Shown: positions 1-9,579, counted from the stretch's first letter. The stretch: DNA of 64,000 nt from Paenibacillus sp. MAHUQ-63 (GCF_028765165.1 NZ_JARADB010000001.1:62001-126000), one strand, 5' to 3'. Made by a program: numbers and translations. Notes: generated from the letters alone by a model not told the origin.

Positions 1-1358
1 GCTGCATCCTGAAGCGAAAAAGTGTCATTGTTGTAATTAGCATGAATGTATTCCTTAACACTCCTGAGCATATCGCCATATCTGTCATTCGTTTGAGAAC
101 GCCACGACCAAAACTGATTTGTGAGGCTGGTCAAATAGTGAATCGCATCCTCCGTAGAACGAACCGTCTTGAGAATTTGCTGCAACTGCTGAAGCGTGTC
201 CTCAGGCGCGTCCCAATGCCGGTACATATCCTTAGCCGAACGAAATACCTCCAATGTCAAATCATTAAGAATGTAATAACCAATTGGGGAGGAGGTCCAA
301 TCAATACCAGCCAATGCCGAGGCGTATTCCTCCAAGAACGAAGATAATTGTGAAGGAGAGCCTATTTTCAGGAAGTTCACGAACCAGGCACGGTCCAAGA
401 AAACGTATTGTTCCATGGACCCTGAGATCGATTCCCAAAGCGTGACCCGGTTTTGACTGGATAATCGCCTCCAGTGCATATCCTCAACAGCCTCCAAGAA
501 AGAGAGGTGAATATTCATCAGCCGTTCCTGTACGCTGCCAATCCCTACCGCGATCGAAACCGAAGCAGAAGGTATCCGTTCGTTATTCATATTTAGTATT
601 TCCTTGAAAATTTCTAGCTCAAACTGGATTTGTTCTAGCGTCTCACCTTTAATTAGCCAACAAATCTCCGTGCGGCTTCGCTTAAATTGTAACAATTCCT
701 TACGATCAAGAGCTTTTTGAAATTGCCCGATCAGATTATCTTCTATTTGACTCGCTACGCCGGCATCCAATATTGGCTTGTCTTCAACCGTACGCACATC
801 TGAGATTACTACAACATAATAGCGCGCTTGCAAATCAAGCGACAAAGTCGCGCCGAGCTGAATAGCCTCAATCGTTGTAACAAAACCGCTGCACAAATCA
901 TTCAGCAGCTTTTCACGCGAAACTTCAATTTTCTCGAGCTCGCTTTGCCTCAATTTGTCAATGCTGGCCTTTATTTCACGTTCTTTATCGATCAACTCGC
1001 TTGCATTGCGTAAAAGCTGGACGAGATCTAATGCACGGATCGGCTTCAAACAGTAATCGTGGACCCCCATCCTTAAAGCCGTTCTTGCATAGCCGAAATC
1101 CTCATGTCCAGTCAAAATAATAATTATCACTTCCGGATATCGTTCTCGAACGATAGCGCTCAGTTCCAAACCGTTCATAAAGGGCATCATAATATCTGTA
1201 ATGATGATGTCAGGCCGTAATTGCTCAATTAAAGTCAGCGCCATTTCCCCGTCGGGGGCGTCACCGCAATAAATAAAGCCCTCTTGCTCCCAATGGATGC
1301 ACTCCCGTATCGTTTCCCTGATCAGAATTTCATCGTCTACTAGCATGACTTTTTTCAT
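1..1358 (-). CDS. Response regulator, YesN/AraC type (3' end cut by window edge)
   Basis: The gene starts at the ATG at 1356-1358 and stays open to the left edge, giving about 452 codons. The N-terminus is a receiver domain: acidic pair D8-D9, phospho-acceptor D55 in the motif ITDIMMP, and a conserved Lys in CLKPI. A long central region of the kind found in YesN-like regulators follows. The last visible residues (SVKEYIHANYNNDTFSLQDA) match the beginning of an AraC-type DNA-binding domain, so the rest of the helix-turn-helix lies outside the window. It is a cytoplasmic transcription factor phosphorylated by a sensor kinase, whose gene is probably beyond the edge. Upstream are a cre-like site (1429-1443) and a motif shared with other promoters (1487-1498), so it probably starts its own transcription unit. 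Its target is not deducible. Confidence 0.9.
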   Translation of the reverse strand, partial: MKKVMLVDDEILIRETIRECIHWEQEGFIYCGDAPDGEMALTLIEQLRPDIIITDIMMPFMNGLELSAIVRERYPEVIIIILTGHEDFGYARTALRMGVHDYCLKPIRALDLVQLLRNASELIDKEREIKASIDKLRQSELEKIEVSREKLLNDLCSGFVTTIEAIQLGATLSLDLQARYYVVVISDVRTVEDKPILDAGVASQIEDNLIGQFQKALDRKELLQFKRSRTEICWLIKGETLEQIQFELEIFKEILNMNNERIPSASVSIAVGIGSVQERLMNIHLSFLEAVEDMHWRRLSSQNRVTLWESISGSMEQYVFLDRAWFVNFLKIGSPSQLSSFLEEYASALAGIDWTSSPIGYYILNDLTLEVFRSAKDMYRHWDAPEDTLQQLQQILKTVRSTEDAIHYLTSLTNQFWSWRSQTNDRYGDMLRSVKEYIHANYNNDTFSLQDA

Positions 1359-1428
1359 TATGGCTCACCTTTTTCCATTGGAATGAGAAGGGTGACTATT
1401 GAAGCAACTTCGAAGCAATATCCCGGAA

Positions 1429-1443
1429 TTAAAACGCTTTCAA
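1429..1443 (-). promoter_or_regulatory. cre-like catabolite-repression site
   Basis: Read on the minus strand the site is TTGAAAGCGTTTTAA, one mismatch from the Gram-positive CcpA consensus WTGNAANCGNWNNCW. It lies about 70 bases upstream of the response regulator start at 1358. CcpA control is inferred. Confidence 0.5.
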
Positions 1444-1513
1444 ATCTGTGTAACACTATTTTAACAGTCTATAAACCAAAAGATAATGAACAAACTTTCG
1501 ATCTTTTGCACTT

Positions 1514-1663
1514 TTATCGGATTTGATGCTCATAATGGATATTGGCAAAATCGGCATACCCACCACTTTCTCCGGTTGCATAGTTTGCATCGGCAGTCAG
1601 CTCCGTAATACGGACATCGCCATTTCCATGAAAAACGAAATACGCGGCGGTGATCTTGACGTG
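1514..1663 (-). pseudogene. Fragment of a lost protein-coding gene
   Basis: A 49-codon minus-strand frame, stopped at both ends and lacking a start codon, encodes a protein-like tail (GDVRITELTADANYATGES, then GGYADFANIHYEHQ). The composition (Gly, Asp, aromatic residues) resembles the beta-sandwich end of an extracellular carbohydrate-active protein, but I do not recognise the family. It sits between two carbohydrate operons, consistent with a deleted enzyme gene. It may be chance. Confidence 0.3.
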
Positions 1664-1740
1664 TTATATCTTCATTGTAAAATCCAGAAAAGGAGCGGAC
1701 AATGTGCATCTCTTTACTTCACTTACCAATCGTTGTCATA

Positions 1741-1755
1741 TTGTAAGCGCAATCA
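1741..1755 (+). promoter_or_regulatory. cre-like site, full match to consensus
   Basis: The sequence TTGTAAGCGCAATCA fits WTGNAANCGNWNNCW at every defined base. It lies about 390 bases upstream of the edge regulator, close to the decayed fragment at 1514-1663. It may have served that lost gene. Confidence 0.4.
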
Positions 1756-1808
1756 TAACCAGGCATCAATCATTACTCCTCAAAGGAAAGGAACGCCAGC
1801 TTATAGCC

Positions 1809-1842
1809 AAAAAGGTTAACCAAAACTTTCCGGTTAACCTTT
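1809..1842 (-). terminator. Rho-independent terminator of the 6887-1871 operon
   Basis: An 11-bp perfect stem (AAAGGTTAACC paired with GGTTAACCTTT, 1811-1821 and 1832-1842) has a 10-base loop and runs into a short T tract on the minus strand. It lies just beyond the stop codon at 1871. Confidence 0.8.
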
Positions 1843-1870
1843 CGTCTCCTCTCACACCTCAGCACGGTGC

Positions 1871-3550
1871 TTACCATTTGCCGGCTACACGGTCCTTGAC
1901 AGCATTGGTGATCGTCCCCTCATATCCTTGCTTGTCCAGCTTGTTTAGTTCATTGATGTATGCATTCCAAATGGATTCGAATTTATCAGGAGATTCAAGA
2001 ATCATCTTCGATAAATATTTCTTTTGAAGATCGTCGGACCTGGTTGTAAAGATCTGTTCGGGCGATCCTTGAGGAATACTGATCGACCAGGCCGGGAACC
2101 ACTTGCGCTCTTCGGGCTTGCTGAAATAATCACTGAAGGTTTTGGCACCGTAGGTATCGAGAATTTTCTTGTCACCTTCGGTGTACAATTTGGACACGAC
2201 CTCCGACTGGTTGCCCGGTGCAAAAGCGTTACCATCCTTCAGAACGGAGTTATAGCCGTAACGAGGCCAGTCATTGCCATAATAGGTGAATCCGAATGTG
2301 CGGCTAAGTTCAGGGTCTTCATGGTATTTACTTTGATCATCCTTATAATAATAGCGGCCTTTTTCATCAACACTGTAAGTTTGATCCTTCATTCCCCAAG
2401 AAACCAGAATTTGATTTTCTTCCTGCAGCATATTATCGAAATACTTGATGATACGAACGGGATCTTTGGCTTTCACTGTAATACCGATACCGTAGTTGTT
2501 TACAAATCCCGGCGGGTCTATGTATTGATCTTTTATTCCTTTATCAAATACGATAGGTAACGGCGCATAGCGCTTCTCGTCAATTCCGGCTGCTTTCAGT
2601 TTTTTAGTAGCCTCCGCAACCTGCCAGCCATAGTTAAAATAACCGAGTACGCGACCCGAAGTCAGCTTAGCTAAATATTGGTCTTTGTTCATGGTCAAGG
2701 ACTCCGGATCGAACAAGCCAATGGCATACATTTCATTTAGCTTCTTCATCCATCTCTTCTGATTGTCGGTACCTGCTACAAGCTTGGCTTCATTTGTCTT
2801 CATATCCACAGTTACGCTGCCGTCGTTGGGGTAGCCCGCCAAATGCATAGCTGGATTTTGCAGGGTGAAGAAATTGTTTGTTACACCTGCTGATATCATA
2901 AAGCCAATTGTGTCCTTACCGTCAACCTTCGGATTTTTTCCCTTATACTTCTTAATCAAATCAAAATACTCATCTATTGTCGTAATTCTGGGATAACCGA
3001 ACTCTTTCAGTACAGATCGCTGGATCCAGAATGCACCGCCGCCGATATCGGGTTCTGCCGTGTATCCCTGATTAGCTGTGAATGGAAGCGTATAAATCTT
3101 ACCATCCTTAGCTTTCATCATATTGAAATAAGGACCGTATACACGCTTAATATTCGGTCCATACTTTTCGATCAAATCATCCAGCGCGATGTACGCCCCT
3201 GCATCCATCAGCTTGGCCATTTCACCGCTGGAGCTAATGACATCAGGATAATCTCCACTTGCAATCATGACTCCTGCTTTGGTCGCACTGTCGCCAACAA
3301 GATATTGAAGTTTGAAATCAACCCCTGTTTGCTTCTGCAGCTCTTTGCCAATGGTAGTTTCGCTTGCCAATACATCCTTTGTCCCCTGCGCGAACAGATA
3401 ATACGAGAAAGTTACTGGCGCTTTATTCTCAGTATCCGCTGTTTCAAATGCAACGCCTGAAGCATTGATCGGAGTGCTGCTGCAACCGGTCACTACAGCG
3501 GCTAACAAGATGGCGGCCAACCCTGAAGCAAACACTTTCTTTCCAAGCAT
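1871..3550 (-). CDS. Sugar ABC importer binding lipoprotein (LplA/YtcQ-like)
   Basis: This is a lipid-anchored extracellular binding protein that would capture an oligosaccharide for a CUT1-type importer. The ATG at 3550 is preferred over the longer frame at 3616 because it follows the ribosome site AGGGGG by about 9 bases and gives a clean lipoprotein signal (MLGKKVFASGLAAILLAAV, then VTGC with the lipidated Cys). The mature part has the usual features of LplA-like family 1 binding proteins and the expected length (about 559 residues). It is the third gene of the operon, four bases after the sensor kinase stop. No permease genes follow; a terminator comes straight after, so it either works with permeases encoded elsewhere or acts as a sensory partner of the kinase. 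The ligand is unknown. Confidence 0.9.
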   Translation of the reverse strand: MLGKKVFASGLAAILLAAVVTGCSSTPINASGVAFETADTENKAPVTFSYYLFAQGTKDVLASETTIGKELQKQTGVDFKLQYLVGDSATKAGVMIASGDYPDVISSSGEMAKLMDAGAYIALDDLIEKYGPNIKRVYGPYFNMMKAKDGKIYTLPFTANQGYTAEPDIGGGAFWIQRSVLKEFGYPRITTIDEYFDLIKKYKGKNPKVDGKDTIGFMISAGVTNNFFTLQNPAMHLAGYPNDGSVTVDMKTNEAKLVAGTDNQKRWMKKLNEMYAIGLFDPESLTMNKDQYLAKLTSGRVLGYFNYGWQVAEATKKLKAAGIDEKRYAPLPIVFDKGIKDQYIDPPGFVNNYGIGITVKAKDPVRIIKYFDNMLQEENQILVSWGMKDQTYSVDEKGRYYYKDDQSKYHEDPELSRTFGFTYYGNDWPRYGYNSVLKDGNAFAPGNQSEVVSKLYTEGDKKILDTYGAKTFSDYFSKPEERKWFPAWSISIPQGSPEQIFTTRSDDLQKKYLSKMILESPDKFESIWNAYINELNKLDKQGYEGTITNAVKDRVAGKW

Positions 3551-3554
3551 CCGA

Positions 3555-5312
3555 CTATTCCCCCTTTCGGATTGTATAATACCGTCCCCCGCTGAGCAAA
3601 GGCAATACAATTTCAACGCGCGTCCCTTCCCCTTCTACACTGTGGATGTTGAGCGCAAAACGTTCCCGGTAGATAAGTTTCAAACGATAATAGGTGTTTT
3701 TAATACCGACCCGTTCACCCATCACATCATCCTGATTAAGAAGGTGGTGGATTTCTTCTACCTTTGCCGGGGACATACCGCATCCATTGTCCTCAATCGT
3801 AAATCTTAATTCGTTTGCCACCACACCGATTTGAACACGAATGATCCCTTTATCCGGAGTAGATTCGATTCCATGTATGCTGGCATTCTCTACGAAGGGT
3901 AGAAAAATCATATTCGGAACATTACAATTTATTGCATTTTCATCGACCTGAATGTCATACTCTAGCTCTTCATCGAACCTATATTTCTGAATCTCTAAGA
4001 AGCTTTTAATAACCTCTAATTCCTCGCCGACCGTAATCCAATCTCGACTCCATGAAATGGATTTACGCAACATTTTGGCCATATTATGGATGATCTCTGA
4101 TGTTTCATCCTCACCTTTGAGTACACTGCGCATTCGAATGGATTCCAGCGCATTAAACAGGAAATGGGGATTTATCTGACTGTGAAGAGCATGGAGCTGG
4201 GCTTGCTGTTGCTTAAGTTCCAGATCCTTCTTCTGAATATCCGCAAGATAAACATCGGTAATAAGATTGTCCATGCGCTCTGTCATCCGGTTGAACTCAT
4301 TCGTCAACTGGCCGATTTCGTCCTGTCCTTCATCATGGGGAATGATCTGGAAGTTTTGATTTTTAACTTTTTTCATATGTTTGAGAATTCGCACAAGCCG
4401 AACGTGCAAAGATCGGGACATGAAGACGATGATGATGGTTGGAACCACGAAATTTATGCACGCTAACAGGAAGACGAAGAAACGTGACTTCCGTACTTCG
4501 TTCAGTACGATTTCTCTGTTCATTACTCCGTGCAATGTCCAACCTTCCAAATAATTGATCCCTGTGTATGTCGTATTGAACACTTCAGACTTTGGCGGCA
4601 GTGCAATATCCTTAAATTGAAGCATTTGCTGTGCCCAATTGGTATCGGAATCGTTACTGTATTGTACGCGCCCTTGGGGATCTACAAGATACACTTTGCC
4701 ATCGAAACCGTTGTTCTCGAAATATTGGCTGATATTCTTCATGTTAAGATCAATTTTGAGAATAGGGCTGAACGTATTGTTGTGGAAATTATTTAACCTT
4801 TGAAGCAAGCTAAACGAGTGATCCGAGCTAATCAGAATGGGGGAGGAAGCGGGATTAAGCTTGATCTGGCTATACCAATCGGAACTTTTGACTTCATCGG
4901 TCAACGGCTCAATATAACCAGCAAGGATGGTAGGGTTATCCGTGTAAACACTATATTTCATAATGCTTATCAGATTTTTGTCGGAATTGGAAAAGGCCTC
5001 TTTCAAGTATGAATTATACGCATCAACATACTCAAACGTACTGGCATAGTGTCGGTCAAGATAATCATTAAAAGTCCGGTCCACATAAAAGGAGTAGGAC
5101 AGGCCGGCCGCCTGATCGGTCACTGTCTTCAGGGAACCCTTGATATTTTCTAAAGCTACGCCAGCATCTCGGATCTTCTGGTTACGGATATTCGTAGATG
5201 TGACGTTATAGAATACAACATTCGTCATTACGATGGGAATGAAGACGGACAGCACATACATAAGCAGCAGTTTATTTCGCAGTTTCATATTATTGAGATG
5301 TATCTTTCGCAT
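3555..5312 (-). CDS. Sensor histidine kinase, YesM/LytS type
   Basis: A membrane sensor kinase with an N-terminal transmembrane helix, an extracellular sensor region of about 230 residues, a second helix near residue 280 and a HAMP linker. A His_kinase domain follows, with the phospho-accepting His in QINPHFLFNALES, and then an HATPase domain with the N box (FVENASIHGI) and G box (DNGCGM). The ATG at 5312 is chosen because AGGTGG lies 8 bases upstream; the GTG at 5324 overlaps that ribosome site. It lies between its cognate regulator (5325-6887) and a binding lipoprotein, as in YesM/YesN loci. Signal input may be a sugar or a sugar-loaded binding protein; this is inferred from gene order. Confidence 0.92.
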   Translation of the reverse strand: MRKIHLNNMKLRNKLLLMYVLSVFIPIVMTNVVFYNVTSTNIRNQKIRDAGVALENIKGSLKTVTDQAAGLSYSFYVDRTFNDYLDRHYASTFEYVDAYNSYLKEAFSNSDKNLISIMKYSVYTDNPTILAGYIEPLTDEVKSSDWYSQIKLNPASSPILISSDHSFSLLQRLNNFHNNTFSPILKIDLNMKNISQYFENNGFDGKVYLVDPQGRVQYSNDSDTNWAQQMLQFKDIALPPKSEVFNTTYTGINYLEGWTLHGVMNREIVLNEVRKSRFFVFLLACINFVVPTIIIVFMSRSLHVRLVRILKHMKKVKNQNFQIIPHDEGQDEIGQLTNEFNRMTERMDNLITDVYLADIQKKDLELKQQQAQLHALHSQINPHFLFNALESIRMRSVLKGEDETSEIIHNMAKMLRKSISWSRDWITVGEELEVIKSFLEIQKYRFDEELEYDIQVDENAINCNVPNMIFLPFVENASIHGIESTPDKGIIRVQIGVVANELRFTIEDNGCGMSPAKVEEIHHLLNQDDVMGERVGIKNTYYRLKLIYRERFALNIHSVEGEGTRVEIVLPLLSGGRYYTIRKGE

Positions 5313-5324
5313 CCATAACGCCAC

Positions 5325-6887
5325 CTATTCTTTGTTAACGAGTTTATTACGATAGTCCAACGGTGAGACTTTTTCCCGCTTTTCGAACTGGGTTACGAAA
5401 TAATTCGCATTCGGAATGCCCACCCTCGACGCAATTTCATAAATCCGCAGGTCCGTTTGCCGAAGCAGCTTCTTCGCCTCCTCCACACGCAACTCTAGGA
5501 GGTAATCGTTGAAGTAAGGTCCATAGGTCTTCCGAAAGAGCTGCCCCAAATAGACGGAATTCATATAAAATTGATTGGCAATACTCTTAAGATTAATATT
5601 TTCGTTATAATGAGCGTCGATATATTTCTTAATTTTCTCGATATCTCCCTTATTCTGTTCTTTGCGCAGCTGGGCTATATACTCGGCTGCTTGTGAAGTC
5701 ATTTGTAAGAAATGCTCCTTTAACCTCTGGAGGCTCCAAGTTTGATGGCCTTCTTCTAGAATTGTAAGCAACCGGCGCTGCTCTTCATCGTCGCCGTGCA
5801 TCTGCTTTATGACATCAATAACTCTTAAACTGAAAGCAGAAAGAAGACTGACAACGGTATGTAGGGCAAATCGCTGATTTCGAAAAGTCAAAAACATGCC
5901 GTCGATGGTTTTTACGAAAGCTTGTTTATTATTTTCCTCCAACTCTACCATCAACTGATGGTATGTACTAGGGGCCAATTCGGTCATGTTAAGAGGCTTG
6001 CTTTTCACTTTCCCATATAGAATGACATCCTTGCCATCTTCGGCAAACTTATGTTTAACTGCTTCGTTGGCACCGAAATAAGATTGCCGCAAATGCGCGA
6101 TGCTATTCACGATGTCGCCTGCAAAGAGGGTTACTTCATGACGGAGCTCTCTGGAAATCTCTGCACGAAGCCCCGCCAAGGCATACGATACCTCATTCCC
6201 CCACCGATTCAGTACCTCTGTACTTACTACCATTCCAAACCGGCCCTGCGTATTCTCAAGCACGGGGATCCTGCCTCCTGCCTTGCCAAAGGAAGATAAT
6301 ACTTCTCGGAAAATTTTTAAACTAACTTGCTGTTCACCGAGCGCTACTTGGATCTCGGCCCATGCAAATAAGAATCCTTCAGCATTGGATTCAATTCCTA
6401 ATCCTTCTATATAACGCACAGCCTCATCCTCTTGAAGATCCTCCTGCAGCAGCAGCTCCAACACAGAACCGAGTGCGTATCTCCCCTCCGTAAGCGCTGT
6501 CAATTTCTTTCTGCTAATAGAAACCGCAAGTCTCTGCAGTGTATCCCCCAGTTCCATCACATCTATAGGCTTTAAAATATAATCCTGAACACCGTAACGA
6601 ATCGCTTGTTGAGCATATTTGAAATCATTATAACCACTAATAATAATAAATTCGGGATCTACGTGTCCTGCCTCTTTCACGCTTCGGATCAAGCCAAGCC
6701 CGTCTAATACAGGCATCATAATGTCAGTAATCACCACATCCGGCTCCAAACGGTGAATCATGCCCAAAGCTTCCCCACCGTTTTTCGCCTCTCCAATCAG
6801 GGTAAATTTATAATCTTCCCATTTCATCAACTTTTGCAGACCCTTACGAATGAATACCTCATCGTCAACTAACAATACCTTGAACAA
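5325..6887 (-). CDS. Response regulator, YesN/AraC type
   Basis: The 520-residue protein has an N-terminal receiver domain with acidic pocket D8-D9-E10, phospho-acceptor D55 (VITDIMMP) and conserved K in ILKPIDV. A central linker of about 270 residues follows, and then a C-terminal AraC helix-turn-helix pair (from about residue 415), with typical motifs NINLKSIANQFYMNSVYLGQLF and IYEIASRVGIPNANYF split over two subdomains. It is the first gene of a three-gene operon with its kinase and a binding lipoprotein. The enzyme gene xynC lies directly upstream on the same strand but behind a terminator. Target promoters are unknown; the xylanase or the local importer are reasonable candidates. Confidence 0.92.
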   Translation of the reverse strand: MFKVLLVDDEVFIRKGLQKLMKWEDYKFTLIGEAKNGGEALGMIHRLEPDVVITDIMMPVLDGLGLIRSVKEAGHVDPEFIIISGYNDFKYAQQAIRYGVQDYILKPIDVMELGDTLQRLAVSISRKKLTALTEGRYALGSVLELLLQEDLQEDEAVRYIEGLGIESNAEGFLFAWAEIQVALGEQQVSLKIFREVLSSFGKAGGRIPVLENTQGRFGMVVSTEVLNRWGNEVSYALAGLRAEISRELRHEVTLFAGDIVNSIAHLRQSYFGANEAVKHKFAEDGKDVILYGKVKSKPLNMTELAPSTYHQLMVELEENNKQAFVKTIDGMFLTFRNQRFALHTVVSLLSAFSLRVIDVIKQMHGDDEEQRRLLTILEEGHQTWSLQRLKEHFLQMTSQAAEYIAQLRKEQNKGDIEKIKKYIDAHYNENINLKSIANQFYMNSVYLGQLFRKTYGPYFNDYLLELRVEEAKKLLRQTDLRIYEIASRVGIPNANYFVTQFEKREKVSPLDYRNKLVNKE

Positions 6888-6978
6888 GATAATTGCCCCC
6901 TTCTACATCTGCCCAGATTGATGAAAATTATTGTATCATAATTAACCTATCCCCAAAAGAATGCTAGGCAGACAAAAA

Positions 6979-7001
6979 GAAGGAACTTCAAGAGTCCCTT
7001 C
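6979..7001 (-). terminator. Terminator downstream of the GH30_8 xylanase
   Basis: An imperfect hairpin (GAAGG and ACT arms, one mismatch) is followed on the minus strand by TTTTT (6974-6978). It separates the xylanase gene from the regulator gene downstream. Confidence 0.65.
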
Positions 7002-7062
7002 CATTTGCCATCTCCTTTGTATTCGCCTAAGTACCACTAAGTACCAAACTTAAACGGAACTA

Positions 7063-9579
7063 TTATTCAATGATCTTGGATGCTATATAGGCGATGTCCA
7101 TAATATCGATCTTATGATCCCCATTCAAATCAGCTCTCTTAGCCGTTTCCCAATCCGCACTGTTAGAATCCTTCCCATAATGATAAGCCGCAATGGCGAG
7201 GTCACCTACATCAACATTTCCATCTTTATTAAGGTCAGGAGATTGAATAACCGCTGCCTTGAAGATTTCCACTGCGCTGCCCAATGCTGCAACGGCACTG
7301 TCTACTTGAGGCTGTGTCGCACTTGCATTGTCTCTTACCACTTTGGCCGCATCGATCGCAGAGCCGAAGGCATCTTTGGCTGCCTGTGGGTATTGACCTG
7401 ACTCTGTGCCGACAACTGCAGCATCATACAGGCTCTGTGCGCTTGAAATGGCCGTTGTCAAAGCCGTTTTATCTACAATGACAACCTCACTGCCAATTGA
7501 TATATTCTTGCTGTCAAGCGCTGCTTGAATGACGGTTCCTTCAGAATCAGCAAGGTCTGCCTTTGCAGCTTCGATCGTGCCGGTCGTATTCTGAACACCG
7601 GCTTTTACTTTAAAATATAAATTTAGAGCCGGCGTGCTTGCTCCTGTTACACCTCCAATGTTAGCAGCAATAAGCCTAACTTTGCCGGCAGTTGCTTCCT
7701 CCTCTCCAACGATCTCGATGCTACGATTTGCCGCTGCCGCACTTACATAGTCAAATTTATTGGCGTCATAAGTCAATGTAATGTCTTCGGCATAAACACT
7801 TTTCCCCAAATTGTTCAAGCTAACTCCCACTGTAAAGCTGCTCCCAGGCATCACACGATTGTCTGCTGAAAGTGCAGCAGTCGGTACTAGATTGCCCGTA
7901 TGGATATCAGCAACAAAAGTCGTAACACTTTGGGCAGGCAGTTCGGCCGTAAAGGAACCGTTCGTTACTTGAATAGGGGCTCCGGCAGTAAGATTCCTTG
8001 TGCTGTCCGTTAACCACGAAGCTACGTTCGTTGCGGTCTCGTTCTGCAAAACAAATTTTTGACTCACGGCTGTATTTCCTTTATTTACTGCAACAATAAC
8101 CGCTTTATTGTTACCTTTATAGGCAGATGTAAAAATCTGCGGATCGGGATTCTTGGTAGCCTCAACCCTAACGTAGCCTGGGCGAATAAATTTGGAGTAA
8201 TGCGCCATCATGTATCCGCGCTTACTTATCGTTCCGTCCTCTTTCATGGGACCGTATTGTCTGCGGATATACCACCATACGTAGGTTTGGAAATTCCCTT
8301 CTACCATGGCATTATACATATGCTCTGCAACACCTAATGCCTCGGGCCAACGATCCGCTGAGTTATTCTCACTATTTGGATAGTACACTTCCGTCATCCA
8401 CAGTTCTTTGCCTGTTCCTTTCTGTTCAAAAAGCGGGTAAGGGAAATCCTTATAATTCGTGCCATACGTGTGAGCGCCTAGAATATCCAAATTCGCTAGT
8501 GCTTCCGGATCGTTCAAGATAGGGTCTGACATTTGTTTTACGTAAGAAAATGACTCCGGTGCGATAACCCTGTTATGAATCGTACCCGCATTTTCTTTCA
8601 TAAAACTAAGCATTTCTTCAGGGCTCCACCACGTCCAATCGTGGGCATAATCAGGTTCATTTTGAACAGAGATCGCATACAATTCCACGCCATTGCTCTT
8701 CATATAAGTATCGAACTCATTCAGATACTGCGCATATTCGTCGTACATATCATGTTTAAGGCGTTTAGCTGATGGATCCTCAACATATGCCGATAGGTTG
8801 ATATGATCTACATTCGGTCCGTCTGTCCCGGTAGTTACCAGTTTTATCGTATTGTTCCCGCTAATCATAGGAACCTGAACGGATTTTTCGCCCCAGGTTG
8901 ACAGGCTTCCGGTTGCTGCAAAGGCTACATCGGTGAGCATTTTCGTCCCATTCACATAAATATCTAGATTGCTTGTTCCTTCCTGTAAAGCATACCGAAT
9001 CCTTACGTTTTTCGTACCCGTACTGCCAATGCCGATACTCCCCCACTGAATAGCCGCATCAGACGCTGCTTGAAAATTAACATAGCCGGTACCGCTATAC
9101 CCTGAATTGCTCATTTCCACAACGGAATTGGTCAATGTTGTTCCCGTCTCCGCTTCATATGTGGTGCCGTTGCCTGAACTCATGCCAAGGGTGAATGTCT
9201 CAAGCATTTCACTCGGAGGATTCCAAGGCGATGCAAACACTATTGCTCCTCGTTCAATCGCCTTTTTAGCTGTTTCAAGTTCTTTATACCAGTTGTTCTT
9301 ATTGGGATCTATAAAAATCCTTAAAACAGAAAAACCCAACTGATTATCTCCGTTACCAAAAGCAGTTTCTCTCTGAGCAGGTGTCAAATCCCCGATCCAT
9401 GCCGGGTGGTTTATCCCCCCGAATCCGCGAATCACTTGCTTTTCTGCCGATAAGTTAACAATTACATCGTTAGCTGCCGAAGCGGCTGATACCTCAGCCG
9501 GCGCAGGCACGAAAAACAGCGGCATAGCAGTTACACATGCCAAGAGTATGCTAAATGACTTTCTCAAACGTAAGTTCAT
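7063..9579 (-). CDS. xynC: Secreted GH30_8 glucuronoxylanase with inserted CBM, cohesin, FIVAR and dockerin
   Basis: The catalytic region is strikingly like Bacillus subtilis XynC, an endo-xylanase that needs a (methyl)glucuronic acid side group. Shared stretches include RGFGGINHPAWIGDLTPAQR, SVQNEPDYAHDWTWW (acid/base E308) and WMTEVYYPNS (nucleophile E397). The YIRRQYGP motif carries the glucuronate-binding Arg of XynC. A signal peptide covers about residues 1-34. A CBM35/CBM6-like module of about 130 residues (starting TYEAETGTTLTNS) is inserted inside the barrel, between the PPSEMLETF and SAKRLKHDMY motifs that are nearly adjacent in XynC. After the catalytic and side beta domains come a cohesin (about 563-697), a FIVAR helical module (about 702-777) and a type I dockerin with two intact calcium loops (DLNKDGNVDVGD and DLNGDHKIDIMD). 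The ATG at 9579 is preferred over 9588 by AAGGAG spacing. It is transcribed alone. Confidence 0.93.
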   Translation of the reverse strand: MNLRLRKSFSILLACVTAMPLFFVPAPAEVSAASAANDVIVNLSAEKQVIRGFGGINHPAWIGDLTPAQRETAFGNGDNQLGFSVLRIFIDPNKNNWYKELETAKKAIERGAIVFASPWNPPSEMLETFTLGMSSGNGTTYEAETGTTLTNSVVEMSNSGYSGTGYVNFQAASDAAIQWGSIGIGSTGTKNVRIRYALQEGTSNLDIYVNGTKMLTDVAFAATGSLSTWGEKSVQVPMISGNNTIKLVTTGTDGPNVDHINLSAYVEDPSAKRLKHDMYDEYAQYLNEFDTYMKSNGVELYAISVQNEPDYAHDWTWWSPEEMLSFMKENAGTIHNRVIAPESFSYVKQMSDPILNDPEALANLDILGAHTYGTNYKDFPYPLFEQKGTGKELWMTEVYYPNSENNSADRWPEALGVAEHMYNAMVEGNFQTYVWWYIRRQYGPMKEDGTISKRGYMMAHYSKFIRPGYVRVEATKNPDPQIFTSAYKGNNKAVIVAVNKGNTAVSQKFVLQNETATNVASWLTDSTRNLTAGAPIQVTNGSFTAELPAQSVTTFVADIHTGNLVPTAALSADNRVMPGSSFTVGVSLNNLGKSVYAEDITLTYDANKFDYVSAAAANRSIEIVGEEEATAGKVRLIAANIGGVTGASTPALNLYFKVKAGVQNTTGTIEAAKADLADSEGTVIQAALDSKNISIGSEVVIVDKTALTTAISSAQSLYDAAVVGTESGQYPQAAKDAFGSAIDAAKVVRDNASATQPQVDSAVAALGSAVEIFKAAVIQSPDLNKDGNVDVGDLAIAAYHYGKDSNSADWETAKRADLNGDHKIDIMDIAYIASKIIE

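Larger units (their letters stand above)
1359..1808. other. Intergenic region with regulatory sites and a decayed coding fragment
   Basis: About 450 bases lie between the edge regulator and the terminator of the next operon. They hold two cre-like sites (1429-1443 and 1741-1755), the motif tgaacaaacttt (1487-1498), and a short minus-strand coding remnant (1514-1663). No intact gene is supported. Confidence 0.6.

Noticed and set aside
6979-7001. Riboswitch or leader hairpin for the response regulator at 6887
   Set aside because: The hairpin is followed by a T run on the minus strand and lies just after the xylanase stop, so an ordinary terminator explains it.
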